Below are positions 23,901-33,016 of a DNA stretch of 64,000 nucleotides, piece by piece. Numbering within the stretch: the first letter of the stretch is position 1; every line of letters begins with the position of its first letter. The DNA comes from Euborellia annulipes (taxonomy: Eukaryota; Arthropoda; Insecta; Dermaptera; Anisolabididae): contig JAKCPI010007977.1 of the NCBI GenBank assembly GCA_023213315.1, forward strand, positions 62,001-126,000. The letters run 5' to 3'. The notes under the pieces are model-generated. The model had not been told where the DNA came from. It saw nothing but the letters and a program-made list of their open reading frames with translations, and ran no database searches. Both the position numbers and the translations under genes were made by a program.

Positions 23901-23982
23901 TTAAATGATTTTAAAATTTTATTTATAACATACCCTTTAAACGCAAACCAGATTCACGTGCTATTAATTCTTTAACATTCAT
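16438..23982 (-). CDS. DTL: DTL/CDT2: WD40 substrate receptor of the CRL4 ubiquitin ligase
   Basis: Eight exons in transcript order: 23934-23982, 23663-23866, 23405-23593, 21493-21603, 21279-21378, 19540-19742, 17239-17444, 16438-16845; 489 aa, all phases closing. WD40 blades are evident: HPNAIYDLAWAP, FATGGRDNIICLWDQR, GYIKMWDMRKYYN, SLSPDDQFLLAGSSSENNFI and IITASYNHGYRIWKV. These align with human DTL (FDLAWVP, TGGRDGNIMVWDTR, IIKVWDLRKNY). WDQR (162-165) and WDMR (223-226) are the DDB1-docking WDXR boxes. CRL4-Cdt2 destroys PCNA-bound Cdt1, p21 and Set8 in S phase. The tail after the propeller is only about 120 aa, against over 300 in vertebrates, but keeps NWL (445-447) and ends in a PIP-like AASILRYL (477-484). 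Introns hold many transposons, including a LINE. Confidence 0.93.
16969..17003 (-). ncRNA. Hammerhead-like motif
   Basis: Minus strand: CTGAAGA, T, stem GGG, 13-nt loop, stem CCC, GAAACGTC. The stem can extend by AGA/TCT past a bulged T. Left arm of the intron 7 MITE. Confidence 0.45.
17098..17132 (+). ncRNA. Hammerhead-like motif
   Basis: CTGAAGA, T, stem GGG, 13-nt loop, stem CCC, GAAACGTT. Right arm of the same MITE, facing outward like its partner at 16969. Confidence 0.45.
17503..17929 (+). mobile_element. Partial Tc1-like foldback in DTL intron 6
   Basis: Starts CAGAGGTTGGACAAAATAAT after TA, then ATATTTATTTATTAATAATG, TTTATATCTCGTAAACTAAG and GGTTGATAAAACGAATTTGT. A self-inverse centre follows (ACTTTGATCGGCC against GGCCGATCAAAGT). 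It aligns with the left half of the complete copy at 54534-55211; the right half is lost. Confidence 0.65.
18062..18096 (-). ncRNA. Hammerhead-like motif
   Basis: Minus strand: CTGATGA, T, stem GACT/AGCC with one mismatch, 11-nt loop, GAAAGGTT. Partner of 18244-18278. Confidence 0.35.
18244..18278 (+). ncRNA. Hammerhead-like motif
   Basis: CTGATGA, T, stem GGCT/AGCT (one G-U pair), loop TTGTTGATCAT, GAAACGTT. CTGATGA is the commonest form of the hammerhead core. Confidence 0.45.
18397..18432 (-). ncRNA. Hammerhead-like motif
   Basis: Minus strand: CTGAGGA, T, stem GATTCT/AGAATA (last pair broken), 8-nt loop, GAAATATC. Left arm of the nested element. Confidence 0.35.
18459..18494 (+). ncRNA. 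Hammerhead-like motif
   Basis: CTGAGGA, T, stem GATT/AATC, 12-nt loop, GAAATATC. Together with 18397 it implies an ancestral 6-bp stem GATTCT/AGAATC. Confidence 0.4.
19133..19358. mobile_element. hAT-type MITE with 8-bp target duplication
   Basis: Left end CAGTGGCGGTCC, right end GGACCGCTAGTG, flanked on both sides by TAATAATG (19125-19132 and 19359-19366). The interior is an A/T stretch ending in long G and C runs (GGGGGGCCC, CCCCCCCCC). No coding capacity. It lies in DTL intron 6. Confidence 0.8.
19806..20876 (-). mobile_element. 5'-truncated Jockey/CR1-like LINE in DTL intron 5
   Basis: On the minus strand, the 3' part of a non-LTR retrotransposon: reverse-transcriptase frame 19918-20868, 3' UTR with CATGTGACTATTGGTCATTA and TATGCACCCATTCC, then poly(A) (T run at about 19808-19821). 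The 5' side ends at a (TA)n tract. Same orientation as the host gene. A second, shorter copy of the 3' end is at 24727-24899. Confidence 0.85.
19918..20868 (-). pseudogene. LINE reverse transcriptase, C-terminal two thirds (truncated by insertion)
   Basis: A 316-codon frame without internal stops. GVPQGS (residues 11-16) and FADDSTL (41-47) are reverse-transcriptase palm motifs. The catalytic YXDD box appears as FADD, as usual in Jockey, CR1 and L2 clades. LGVTVTSDLSW and SRDWNKLPASIF further on are typical of the thumb and C-terminal region of these clades. The endonuclease and the N-terminal RT motifs are missing, so the enzyme cannot work; the clean frame argues for a recent insertion. The first ATG is simply the first after the truncation. 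Confidence 0.85.
20877..20906. repeat. (TA)n microsatellite
   Basis: Pure TA run separating the LINE from the adjacent SINE. Similar runs occur at 40941-40961, 40979-41001 and 44515-44542. Confidence 0.9.
20915..21122 (+). mobile_element. tRNA-headed SINE with a LINE-derived 3' tail (family B)
   Basis: The head has A box TTGGTGTAGTTGGTAGC (20929-20945) and B box GGGTTAGGACCCC (20973-20985). The body and tail (CTTTTATGCTTCTC, CATGGCTGCATCTTACC, TGGTCATTATAGATCTTTGG, TTATGCACCCATTAC, then A-run) match the 3' end of the LINE at 19806-20876 read on its own strand. This is the usual design of a SINE mobilised by a partner LINE. Confidence 0.8.
21136..21199. repeat. Hairpin remnant of the 6074-6812 foldback family
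   Basis: AGCCTCTATCTAATGAAAAT and ATTTTCATTTGATAGAGGCT form a near-perfect inverted pair with an 11-bp centre. It matches the outer arms of the element at 6074-6812. In DTL intron 5. Confidence 0.6.
22312..22548. mobile_element. Eroded foldback element, DTL intron 3
   Basis: AAACGTTTCGGCTTTCATTT with CATTTTCAAGAGTATGGGAT at the left is mirrored by ATCCTGCACTCTTGAAAATA and AGAACCAAAACGTCGAG at the right. The hammerhead-like core is degenerate (CTTGAAAAT...GCCGAAACGTTT). Confidence 0.5.
22640..22890. mobile_element. Foldback element, same family as TARBP1 intron 7 copy
   Basis: GATTTATTTGTAAAAATTAC and CTGTGACAATCTCATTTAGT at the left are inverted at the right (GAGATGGTCACAGATG, TTATACAAATAAATCTCAG). 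The right arm keeps the motif at 22810-22844; the left arm has lost it. Confidence 0.55.
22810..22844 (+). ncRNA. Hammerhead-like motif with one core change
   Basis: CTCAAGA (CTGAAGA with one substitution), A, stem GGCTAC, loop AGAATGA, stem GTGGCT, GAAACGTT. The stem differs from its relative at 8868 but still pairs fully. Confidence 0.35.
22934..23228. mobile_element. PIF/Harbinger-type MITE with TTA duplication, DTL intron 3
   Basis: Ends GGCAGAGTTCACACTGGAGC and, inverted, AGTGGCGTTCACACTGGCGC. TTA flanks both sides (22931-22933 and 23229-23231). Inner sequence repeats GCGATATATTGC / GCGACATATCGC. GTTCACACTGG-type ends with TTA duplications are characteristic of this superfamily. Confidence 0.65.
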
Positions 23983-24726
23983 CGCTCTAATTCTTTAACA
24001 AACTAAAAAAGTTAAATATTTATTAAATAATGAAAAAACAAATTGTTTTAAATGAATGTATGCATACCATAAAAACAGATCAAAAAAGTTCTATACTAAA
24101 ATATAATTAAAATTAAATATAATTTTGTTAATAATTAAATACATTAAACAACCCTAATTAAAACAATTCACCTTTTAAAATAAAGATTTTCTTTAAAGTT
24201 TCTTTAAAAAAGTACAAATTTAATGAAATATTTAGTGCTTTTCGGTGCGATGTTGGAAAAAAAAGGCGCCATTGACAGAATTAGAAACAAACAGGTATAT
24301 TGAACATTGAAACAGAAATAAAAAAATAATATTCATAAATATATTTGAATTAAATAAAAATAATTAATAAAAGATAATTATTTAGTAAGATAATTTAAAT
24401 TTTATAAATTAAAAATTGTTTTTAATTTTTTTTATGTTGTCAATAATTTTAAATAAAATGAAAGATATATTTATGCTCTATTGTTATTTTATTTATTTTT
24501 AATTAATTAAAAGATAAGGAAATGTTGATAATTAAATAAATTATCATATAAACTCGGCAGGACCACTTTAAAAAATTCATATTTTTTATGAATATCAACT
24601 GTTGTTGCAGTGGCGTAACGTATTTTAGCTGGGCAACCTTTTTTTCGCCCCGGGTGTATATAAGGGGAGCCGAGGGGGCACCCCAGAAAATTATCAAATC
24701 TATATACATACAGCATATACAGGTAT

Positions 24727-24899
24727 TTTTTTTTTTTTTTTTTTGGAATGGGTGCAAAGGTCCGAAGACCTATAATGACCAATAGTCACATGCAGCCAGG
24801 AAGAAAATAAAAACAAAAGGAGAAGCATAAAGGGGAAACTCAACTGCGGGAACTGAGAAGATGCCTGTTGAGGTTAGACTTGAAAGTCTGAAGATTGTA
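24727..24899 (-). mobile_element. LINE 3'-end fragment, second copy
   Basis: T run at 24727-24744 followed by 150 bp nearly identical to 19820-19980, the 3' end of the DTL intron 5 LINE. It breaks off at GATTGTA. A typical 5'-truncated retrotransposition product. It appears inserted within a hAT-like element whose left end CAGTGGCGTAACG is at 24608. Confidence 0.8.
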
Positions 24900-25130
24900 T
24901 AAGGCTAATTTCTAAATTTTTCTTTGAAAAAGTGTGTCGCATAAATAAAAGTAATAAAAAAATGAAAAATATTAATATTTAAGCATTTTTTTAATAAAAG
25001 TTTTGTCTTATAGAGGCCCCAGGCCCCTCGGGGCTCAGGTAAAAACGGAAAAATTTGGATTAAAAAAAATATTTGTCTTTGAGAGGGCCTGGGCCCCTCG
25101 GGGCTCAGGTGAAAACGGAAAAATGATATA

Positions 25131-25380
25131 TTCTTCTTCTTCTGACCTTGCCATTTTCCCGGGATGCGGGTTCGGCGGCCCTACTTTTACCCTCCAACCC
25201 TATTACGAGTTTTTGCGACAGGTAGAAATAAGACAGACCGGCCCGTCGCATGGTCTGACGCCTGTTGAAAAGAGGAAGGAAGAGACAGACATACAAAGAA
25301 CAGGAGGAATGCCTCCAGCTCCCAGCTCGGGCAGCTCGTGGTCGCCATCCACGTACCCACAAGTTGTGGGTCCCTGAGCG
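25131..25380 (-). mobile_element. SINE-like GC-rich repeat, family R (copy 3, near full length)
   Basis: Includes the TTCTTCTTCT tail, GGGATGCGGGTTCGGCGG, GCGACAGGTAGAAATAAGAC, CTGACGCCTGTTGAAAAGAG and CTCGTGGTCGCCATCCACG. GGAAAAATGAT occurs on both sides (about 25118 and 25383), consistent with a target duplication from reverse-transcription-primed insertion. Confidence 0.7.
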
Positions 25381-25585
25381 AAGGAAAAATGATTATATTA
25401 TTATATTAAAAGGAAAAAAAAAAAGAATATATCATTTTTTCATGGGCTTGAAAGCACGCCCGGTTTCAATTTTATCAAAAGAAAAAACCACCGAGCTTCA
25501 GCTCGGTCATCCCGGAACTAATTATAAATTAAAATTGTTTTTTTTAGTGAATAAATATTATTATTCTTTATTTCATTACTTTTTG

Positions 25586-25601
25586 CTTTCTCTTACCTAT
25601 G

Positions 25602-25632
<31 letters not shown>

Positions 25633-26470
25633 GAGAAAGTATTGGTTTCATGTCAAAAATTCGATGTCGAGATTTTGATGGATCTTCACGTTTTGAGGTC
25701 CCCTGAATCCAAAAAAGTGGTTTTCGCGACATGGTCTGTCTGTCCGTGTGTGTGTGTGTTCAATTTTAAGCATGAAGGAATTGAGCTAGGAGGCTGAAAT
25801 TTTATATTTAAGTTAAACATTCGACAAAAAATCTGGTGTGACAAGCACAGAACACAACTTTCGATTACCAAAGGTAAGAGAAAGTTGTGTGCTGTGCGAC
25901 AGTCACACCAGATTTTTTGTCGAGATGTATTTAGTTTCCGCCAATATATTAGAATTTAAGATGCAAAATTCATAAACATGGGAAAATATTTATATTTTGT
26001 TACCATGGCAACCATTTCTCCTATACTTTTCTATGAAGTACAAGAGTAAAGTCTGCTTCAAACAATTTTGAGGACAAAACGAGAATATACATTTGAAAGA
26101 GCATCTAAAAAATAATTGATTTTTGAATTTTAATCAAAATCGTTAGAGCGAATTTTGAGAAAATCGAAAAAACTGAAAAAGTACATCAGAAAAGTACTAG
26201 TACTCTTTGGTCGATTTTGATCAAAAGCTTATTTTCTCGGTCCCGGGGAATGTTTAACTTAAATATAAAATTTCAGCCTCCTAGCTCAATTCCTTCATGC
26301 TTAAAATTGAACACACACACACACGGACAGACAGACCATGTCGCGAAAACCACTTTTTTGGATTCAGGGGACCTCAAAACGTGTATATCCATTAACATCT
26401 CGACATCGAATTTTTGACATGAATCCAATACTTTCTCTCTCTATATATATAGAGGTAAGAGAAAGTAAAA
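25586..26470. mobile_element. Complete CTTTCTCTTACC foldback element
   Basis: Arms of about 220 bp: GCTTTCTCTTACCTATGTAT at 25585 inverted at 26451-26467; CATGTCAAAAATTCGATGTC, AAGTGGTTTTCGCGACATGG and ATGAAGGAATTGAGCTAGGA on the left recur inverted on the right. Between them lie a 95-bp hairpin (25825-25919, ATCTGGTGTGAC/GTCACACCAGAT, with CTTTC...GTAAGAGAAAG inside) and about 270 bp of unique core. Apparent reading frames in the arms are mirror artefacts. Confidence 0.8.
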
Positions 26471-28935
26471 ATTAGTATGTCTGGTCATCTCATATGAGTA
26501 AGATTTAAACTTTCGACCGTTGGTTCTCGTTGAAACATTTTGTAAATTAAAATTAATTAATTAAAATTAATTTGTATATTTAATTTTAATCTCATATGAG
26601 ATTAAATTGTTTTTAAAAACATGATTTAAAGATTAACATAACTTTTTAATGCTTATTATGGTATTTTGAGGCAAAGAATTTCATTTCAAAATTAATGCAC
26701 CTACAAGTTTTCTATTCAAAAATTTCATTTATTAATTTCCAAAATTAATTAATAATAATTTTTTAGGACAATTTGATGTGTCTTTGTCTAAAATTTAGTA
26801 ACCATCACTATTTAATAAGTTTTTTTTTTTTGATTAAAATTTAATAAACAACATGAAAATCAGAATTTTCGAAAATTTAAAAAAGTTTTTAAAATTTGTA
26901 GAGTTTTCTTATAACTAAAATTAAAATAAGACGATAGAGACCCTAAATGGAGGCATAAAGTTATAAATTGAACAAAATTTGATAGAAAATTACCTTTAAA
27001 ATATATGAAGCAAGGCCTTGGCCAGGAAAATTTGTCAAGGGAGCAAGAGACGCTATCTTCTCACCTTTCTAAAGAAGAAATTTGAATATATATTTCTTAC
27101 AATTTATAATATGCTATAAAATTTTAATATTACATTCTACTTTCTAATGTTTGTGTTTATTATCTTATAATTAATTAATTTTTTTAATTTGAGTATCTCC
27201 CTTTGGAGCGAGAGTTGGTATTTATTCGAGTAACGGTTTTTTTTGGGCTCGGTTATGACAGATTAAAATACAAAGCGACATGCTGATAGAAGAACCAAAT
27301 AAAAAAAAGAAAAACCGTCTAAAAAACAGGAAAATCTTTTCGATTTTTATAAAAAAATTAAAAATAAAATAAACTTACTTAAACCACTAAAGCTCTAGCA
27401 GCAGGTGACTGTCTCTGGCGAGATATTTTGAATTGGTAGCCAGCATTGGCAAGTGGCAACACTGTTCAGAGCAGGGGAGAAAGGCTAGAGGGGGGTTGTA
27501 GAGGGGGTGGGAACAGGGGAAATTAGCCATCTTCAGCAAAGCACGTTAAATAATATTTAATATGAGAAATTTAAAAACAAGATATTTGACTTATATTTCT
27601 AAATTATATTTTATTTAGTTCATTCTTCGATGATTTTGATTTTTGCATATTTAAATAATCGTAACCGACGAGGGTTATTTTTATTCCATTTCTCTTTTGA
27701 CTTATCCGAGAGCTTATAAAATGTGAAGATTCCGATTCCATGTTCGTTTTTCATTCTCAAAATGTCGCATGTGTGGAAATATCTTAATTGCTTCTAAAGG
27801 CCCATGTGAAGGGCGTCCTCAAAAAAAAAATCCCAAGGATTTCCTCTCCGGAAACCTCGGACACCCACGGATAGGGTTTTCCTCAATGGACTTGAGAACA
27901 GAAGAAGAAGTGGTACCTAAAGATGCTCCTGGTGGAATAAAAATATATTTTGACGTGTCTTTTTTTTTTTTTTTTTTTTAAAACATTCACACTTTTTTCT
28001 CATTCACACTCACATTCACACAGTCTTTTCGGCAACTCAGGCCATTTAAGACTAGACGATAACCGTTGTAATATATATATTGGGGGTCCAGGCATTTCTA
28101 TTTAAGCCATCTGGTATCCAATGACAACGTCTTACAAAGCACTAAGAAATAATTTTGGCTGCCTATGTCTCGGATTTTTTTTGACTCCTTCATAAAAGCT
28201 ACATTAAATCTAAATATACTTTTAGAAAGAGTGGTTCAATACGCCCGGACCTTTTTTTTCTTTTTTCCGATAAGACGTGATTTTGCCGCATGAGAGGACT
28301 CGGCGGGAAGTCGTTTTTTTATATATATATATATATGTATATATAACAACTCTCTCAATGGCGTATACCTTGAGATTGCCAATACTGTAAGATCTTATGT
28401 TTTTTATAATTAAAAAAAATATTTTTTTGTTGTATTATATATAATTATTATTTATGCTCGTTTCAGCTCGTTTTTGTAGAATGACCCATATATATTAATA
28501 TTAGTAGATAATTCGCTAATGTCGAGTTGAAAAATTTCAATGCCAGGAGAATGAGTTTTTGCAGGCGACTGGTGCAAGTGGAAAACGCAACTATGCCTCT
28601 CAAAGGCCGCGCATTTTTGACATAGAATTTTGTGCCAAAGTTGTATAATCCCAGGTTGAAGTTAGCACAGATGCAAAATTCTTAATTTAAAAATTTCCAC
28701 TTCGAAAAGTTGAGTTTTTAGGGTGGTAAAATGGCTGTCTACTTTATACACGAGTAGGCGGGATACTACTACTAAAACTCTAACATTTTGAGGGAACACA
28801 TGTGCGACTCGGGTTTTGTCTGTTAAGGTCCTCGGGCAGCCCAGAACAGCCCGAGGGCTACCTTAGTTTGCACACAGCGAGGGCGTGGGAAGGTATGGAT
28901 CTGGGGAAGTGTGGGCTTGGGCTGATTGTGTACGT

Positions 28936-29127
28936 CACAATTAAGTTCCTACTTGATAGCTTTAGCCTTAAGTATATGGTGTAAAGTGAAATAATTTTAA
29001 TGACCGAAAAGGTAAAACGTAAGATCTGGTACAGATGATTTTTATTTTACCTTTTAAAATTTAAAATTATTTCACCATTTACCATATTCTATACCATATA
29101 GCTATCGGGTGGGGACTTAATTGTGGC
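28936..29127. mobile_element. Foldback MITE upstream of the BORCS6 3' end
   Basis: CACAATTAAGTTCCTACTTG with GTGAAATAATTTTAA on the left is inverted as TTAAAATTATTTCAC and GGTGGGGACTTAATTGTG on the right. No coding capacity. Confidence 0.6.
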
Positions 29128-29352
29128 GCTCACTATACATCCACGTTGAGCTTGAATCGAACAAACCTAATATTTATTATAATTTTCATTTTATTATTTA
29201 ACATTTTTTTTTTTTTTTTTTCGAAAAAATAATAATAAATGAAAATAATTTTATGTTAATTAATATCACATTCAAAATAAATTAAATCTATAATAAAACA
29301 TTTAAAATAAAAATATCTTTAACCTATGGTGATTTCAAGAAATAATATCTTT

Positions 29353-31850
29353 TTATGAAGCCAGTGAATTTTCAAAGAGATCAAGAAGTTGCTTAATTCC
29401 TTTTCTGATTTAAAGTTAAGGATATAAATAAGAATGGAAATTTTTTCATACAGTTTAAAATCTCAAATGAAAATAATTTTTAACGAGTTATCAAAGGATA
29501 CATTTGATCTGAAAGTAAATAAATAGGTTTCATTGATTTGCTTAGTTCCTCACATTTCGCCATCAATTGGTACATTGACTAAAAAAAAAAAATAATAATT
29601 AGTATAAAATATAACAAAAATGAACAAAAACCAGTTAACTTACTTTAATATTGGAATCCACTGTATCACAAGTTCTGCAAACAGCATCTCTATATGTTTC
29701 TAGACAATTAACAGTTAAAGATGAAACCTAAAAGAATTTATAACGTTAAATATCTTGAAAAAAATTTCTTGATATCTTTTATAATTTATCAATCATGAAA
29801 ATAAACAATATATAATAAAAATTAACTAAAAAGAATATTAATTTATTTATTAAACAGAACATTCCCTTGAGTAAGAATTTATGTTCTGATTTTGAAAATT
29901 AATTCCTGTTGAACAGAGTGTCAAAGTTTTTATGTCTGCCTCAAAAAGTTTGGAGATCCTGGGAAACCCAAGGTCTGGTAACTAATTAAGGAAAAATTAA
30001 ATGTAGGCAACAAAAGTTATTTCTTTTATTTTGCTGAAAGCAACTTCTACTGCACAAAATTTACACATTTAATTATATAATACCAAGTTACATTAAAATA
30101 TCTAAAAAAAAAAAAATTACTTACACTATGTAACAATTCTGCAAGATTTTCAGTTAAAGTATCCACAGATGTAGCTACTTGCCGTACTTGAAGTTCAATG
30201 TCATTTAAAATATTGGGATCAAGTGATTGAAGATGAGGGGTAAGAGCTTGTCGATATAAACAAGGTGTAGCAATTCGTGAACTAGGAAATGAAGGGGAAT
30301 CTATAAAAAAAAATTGATTTATTTACTCATCATTATTATTATTATTAACATTTCGTCGGCGCAATATTTTGACTGTCAAATTGGTAAGTAAAAGAAAAAA
30401 AAAATACAAAATTTTCTGGAGAAAACCAGAAAAGAATTAAACAATTTTGTGGAAGGATAAGAAAAAAATCTGGTGTGACTGGCGCACAGCACACAACTTT
30501 CTCTTACCCTTCGGTAAGAGAAAGTTGCGCACTGTGCTGGTCACACCAGATTTTTTGTGTCGAGATATATTTAGTTTCCGATAGCACCTTAGTTTCAAAC
30601 TTGCATTTTAAATGTTGACTGCTTCAAATAAACTATGGTTATTTTTCAAAATTTTAATCTCATATTTGGACATTTTATACACAATATAGAATCGTAAATA
30701 AATACAAAATTTCATAAGAATTGGAAAAAAAAATTTTAAATGCCTAAAAAGTTCCAAAGGGGACCCCCTTTTGAATCGAAATTAACATACAAATTCCTAT
30801 AGGAAATTAACATTAGGCCTATGAGAGAAGGCGGAGAGACAGGCGATAATGTTTGCAAGTGAGAGAGAGAGAGATATATGTTTTCTCCTAAGCAATTAAA
30901 GACACAAATAAAATAAAAATAAATGGGAATTTAAATAATAATTGATTTTTAATCTAATAAAAAGAAAAAGATTTAAATTCCGTTACCATGGCAACCAGTT
31001 CTATCTTTCCTATGAAGAACAAGAGTAAAGTGGTCTTCAGAAGATTTCAACGGCAAAATGAGAATATACATTTTAAAGAGCATCTAAAAAATAGTTCATT
31101 TATGAATTTTAAAAAAAATCCTTGGAGGGAATTTTGAGAAAATCGAAAAAAACTGAAAAAGTACATCAGTAAAGTACTAGTACTTTTTGGCCGATTTTGT
31201 TCAAAAGCTTATTTTGAGATTCTTCAAAGGTACTTAAGTTAAATATAAAATTTCAACCCGGTAGCTCAACTCCTTCATGCTAAAAATCTGTCCACACATA
31301 CAGACACACATACATACATACATACACACACACAGACCAATTTGCGGGACCCACTTTTTTGGACTCAGGGGACCTCAAAACATGTATATCCATCAAAATC
31401 TCGACATCGAATTTTTGACATGATCGCAATACTTTCTCTCTCTATATATTTCATATATAGGGTATGAGAAAGTAAAAATGGGAATTTAAATAATAATTGA
31501 TTTTTAATCTAATAAAAAGAAAAAGATTTAAATTCCGTTACCATGGCAACCATTTCTATCTTTCCTATGAAGAACAAGAGTAAAGTGGTCTTCAGAAGAT
31601 TTCAACGGCAAAATGAGAATATACATTTTAAAGAGAATCTAAAAAATAGTTGATTTATGAATTTAAAAAAAAATCCTTGGAGGGAATTTTGAGAAAATCG
31701 AAAAAAACTGAAAAGTACATCAGTAAAGTACTAGTACTTTTTAGCCGATTTTGTTCAAAAGCTTATTTTGAGATTCTTCAAAAGTACCTAAGTTAAATAT
31801 AAAATTTCAATCCGGTAGCTCAACTCCTTCATGCTAAAAATCTGTCCACA

Positions 31851-31884
<34 letters not shown>

Positions 31885-32984
31885 GACCAATTTGCGGGAC
31901 CCACTTTTTTGGACTCAGGGGACCTCAAAACATGTATATCCATCAAAATCTCGACATCGAATTTTTGACATGATCGCAATACTTTCTCTCTCTATATATT
32001 TCATATATAGGGTACGAGAAAGTAATAAATGGGAATTTAAATAATAATTGATTTTTAATCTAATAAAAAGAAAAAGATTTAAATTCCGTTACCATGGCAA
32101 CCATTTCTATCTTTCCTATGAAGAACAAGAGTAAAGTGGTCTTCAGAAGATTTCAACGGCAAAATGAGAATATACATTTTAAAGAGCATCTAAAAAATAG
32201 TTCATTTATGAATTTTAAAAAAAATCCTTGGAGGGAATTTTGAGAAAATCGAAAAAAACTGAAAAAGTACATCAGTAAAGTACTAGTACTTTTTGGCCGA
32301 TTTTGTTCAAAAGCTTATTTTGAGCGTGTGGGAAGGTACCTAAGTTAAATATAAAATTTCAATCCGGTAGCTCAATTCCTTCATGCTAAAAATCTGTCCA
32401 CACATACATACACACACAGACCAATTTGCGGGAAGAGTAAAGTGGTCTTCAGAAGATTTCAACGGCAAAATGAGAATATACATTTTAAAGAGCATCTAAA
32501 AAATAATTGATTTTTGAATTTTAAAAAAAATCCTTGGAGGGAATTTTGAGAAAATCGAAAAAAACTGAAAAAGTACATCAGTAAAGTACTAGTACTTTTT
32601 GGCCGATTTTGTTCAAAAGCTTATTTTGAGCGTGTGGGAAGGTACCTAAGTTAAATATAAAATTTCAATCCGGTAGCTCAATTCCTTCATGCTAAAAGAA
32701 CAAGAGTAAAGTGGTCTCCAGAAGATTTCAACGGCAAAATGAGAATATACATTTTAAAGAGCATCTAAAAAATAATTGATTTTTGAATTTAAAAAAAAAT
32801 CCTTGGAGGGAATTTTGAGAAAATCGAAAAAAACTGAAAAAGTACATCAGTAAAGTACTAGTACTTTTTGGCCGATTTTGTTCAAAAGCTTATTTTGAGC
32901 GTGTGGGAAGGTACCTAAGTTAAATATAAAATTTCAATCCGGTAGCTCAATTCCTTCATGCTAAAAATCTGTCCACACATACAG

Positions 32985-33016
<32 letters not shown>

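Larger units (their letters stand above)
23983..29352. other. Intergenic between DTL and BORCS6, no gene seen
   Basis: The first 600 bp are AT-rich and include the DTL 5' flank. Next come a hAT-like left terminus (CAGTGGCGTAACG at 24608), a LINE tail, a family R repeat and a complete foldback. 26471-28935 holds simple AT-rich DNA, a T run at 27961-27978 and no convincing frame; the open frame at 27769-27981 ends in poly-F over that T run. A hairpin GGTCCTCGGGC/GCCCGAGGGC lies at 28827-28861. Confidence 0.55.

Noticed and set aside
25686..25871. Conserved small protein with NLNIKFQPPSSIPSCLKLN, seen again at 26217-26417 and 14630-14818
   Set aside because: The frames are mirror copies in the inverted arms of a foldback element; no start, codon bias or partner exon supports a gene.
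27769..27981. 70-codon frame ending in poly-F
   Set aside because: It runs into a T tract, has no family resemblance and no adjoining exon.
31788..31979. Protein-coding frames with long CVCVCV runs (also 32915-33208)
   Set aside because: They are translations of (CA)n inside foldback arms and recur as repeat copies.
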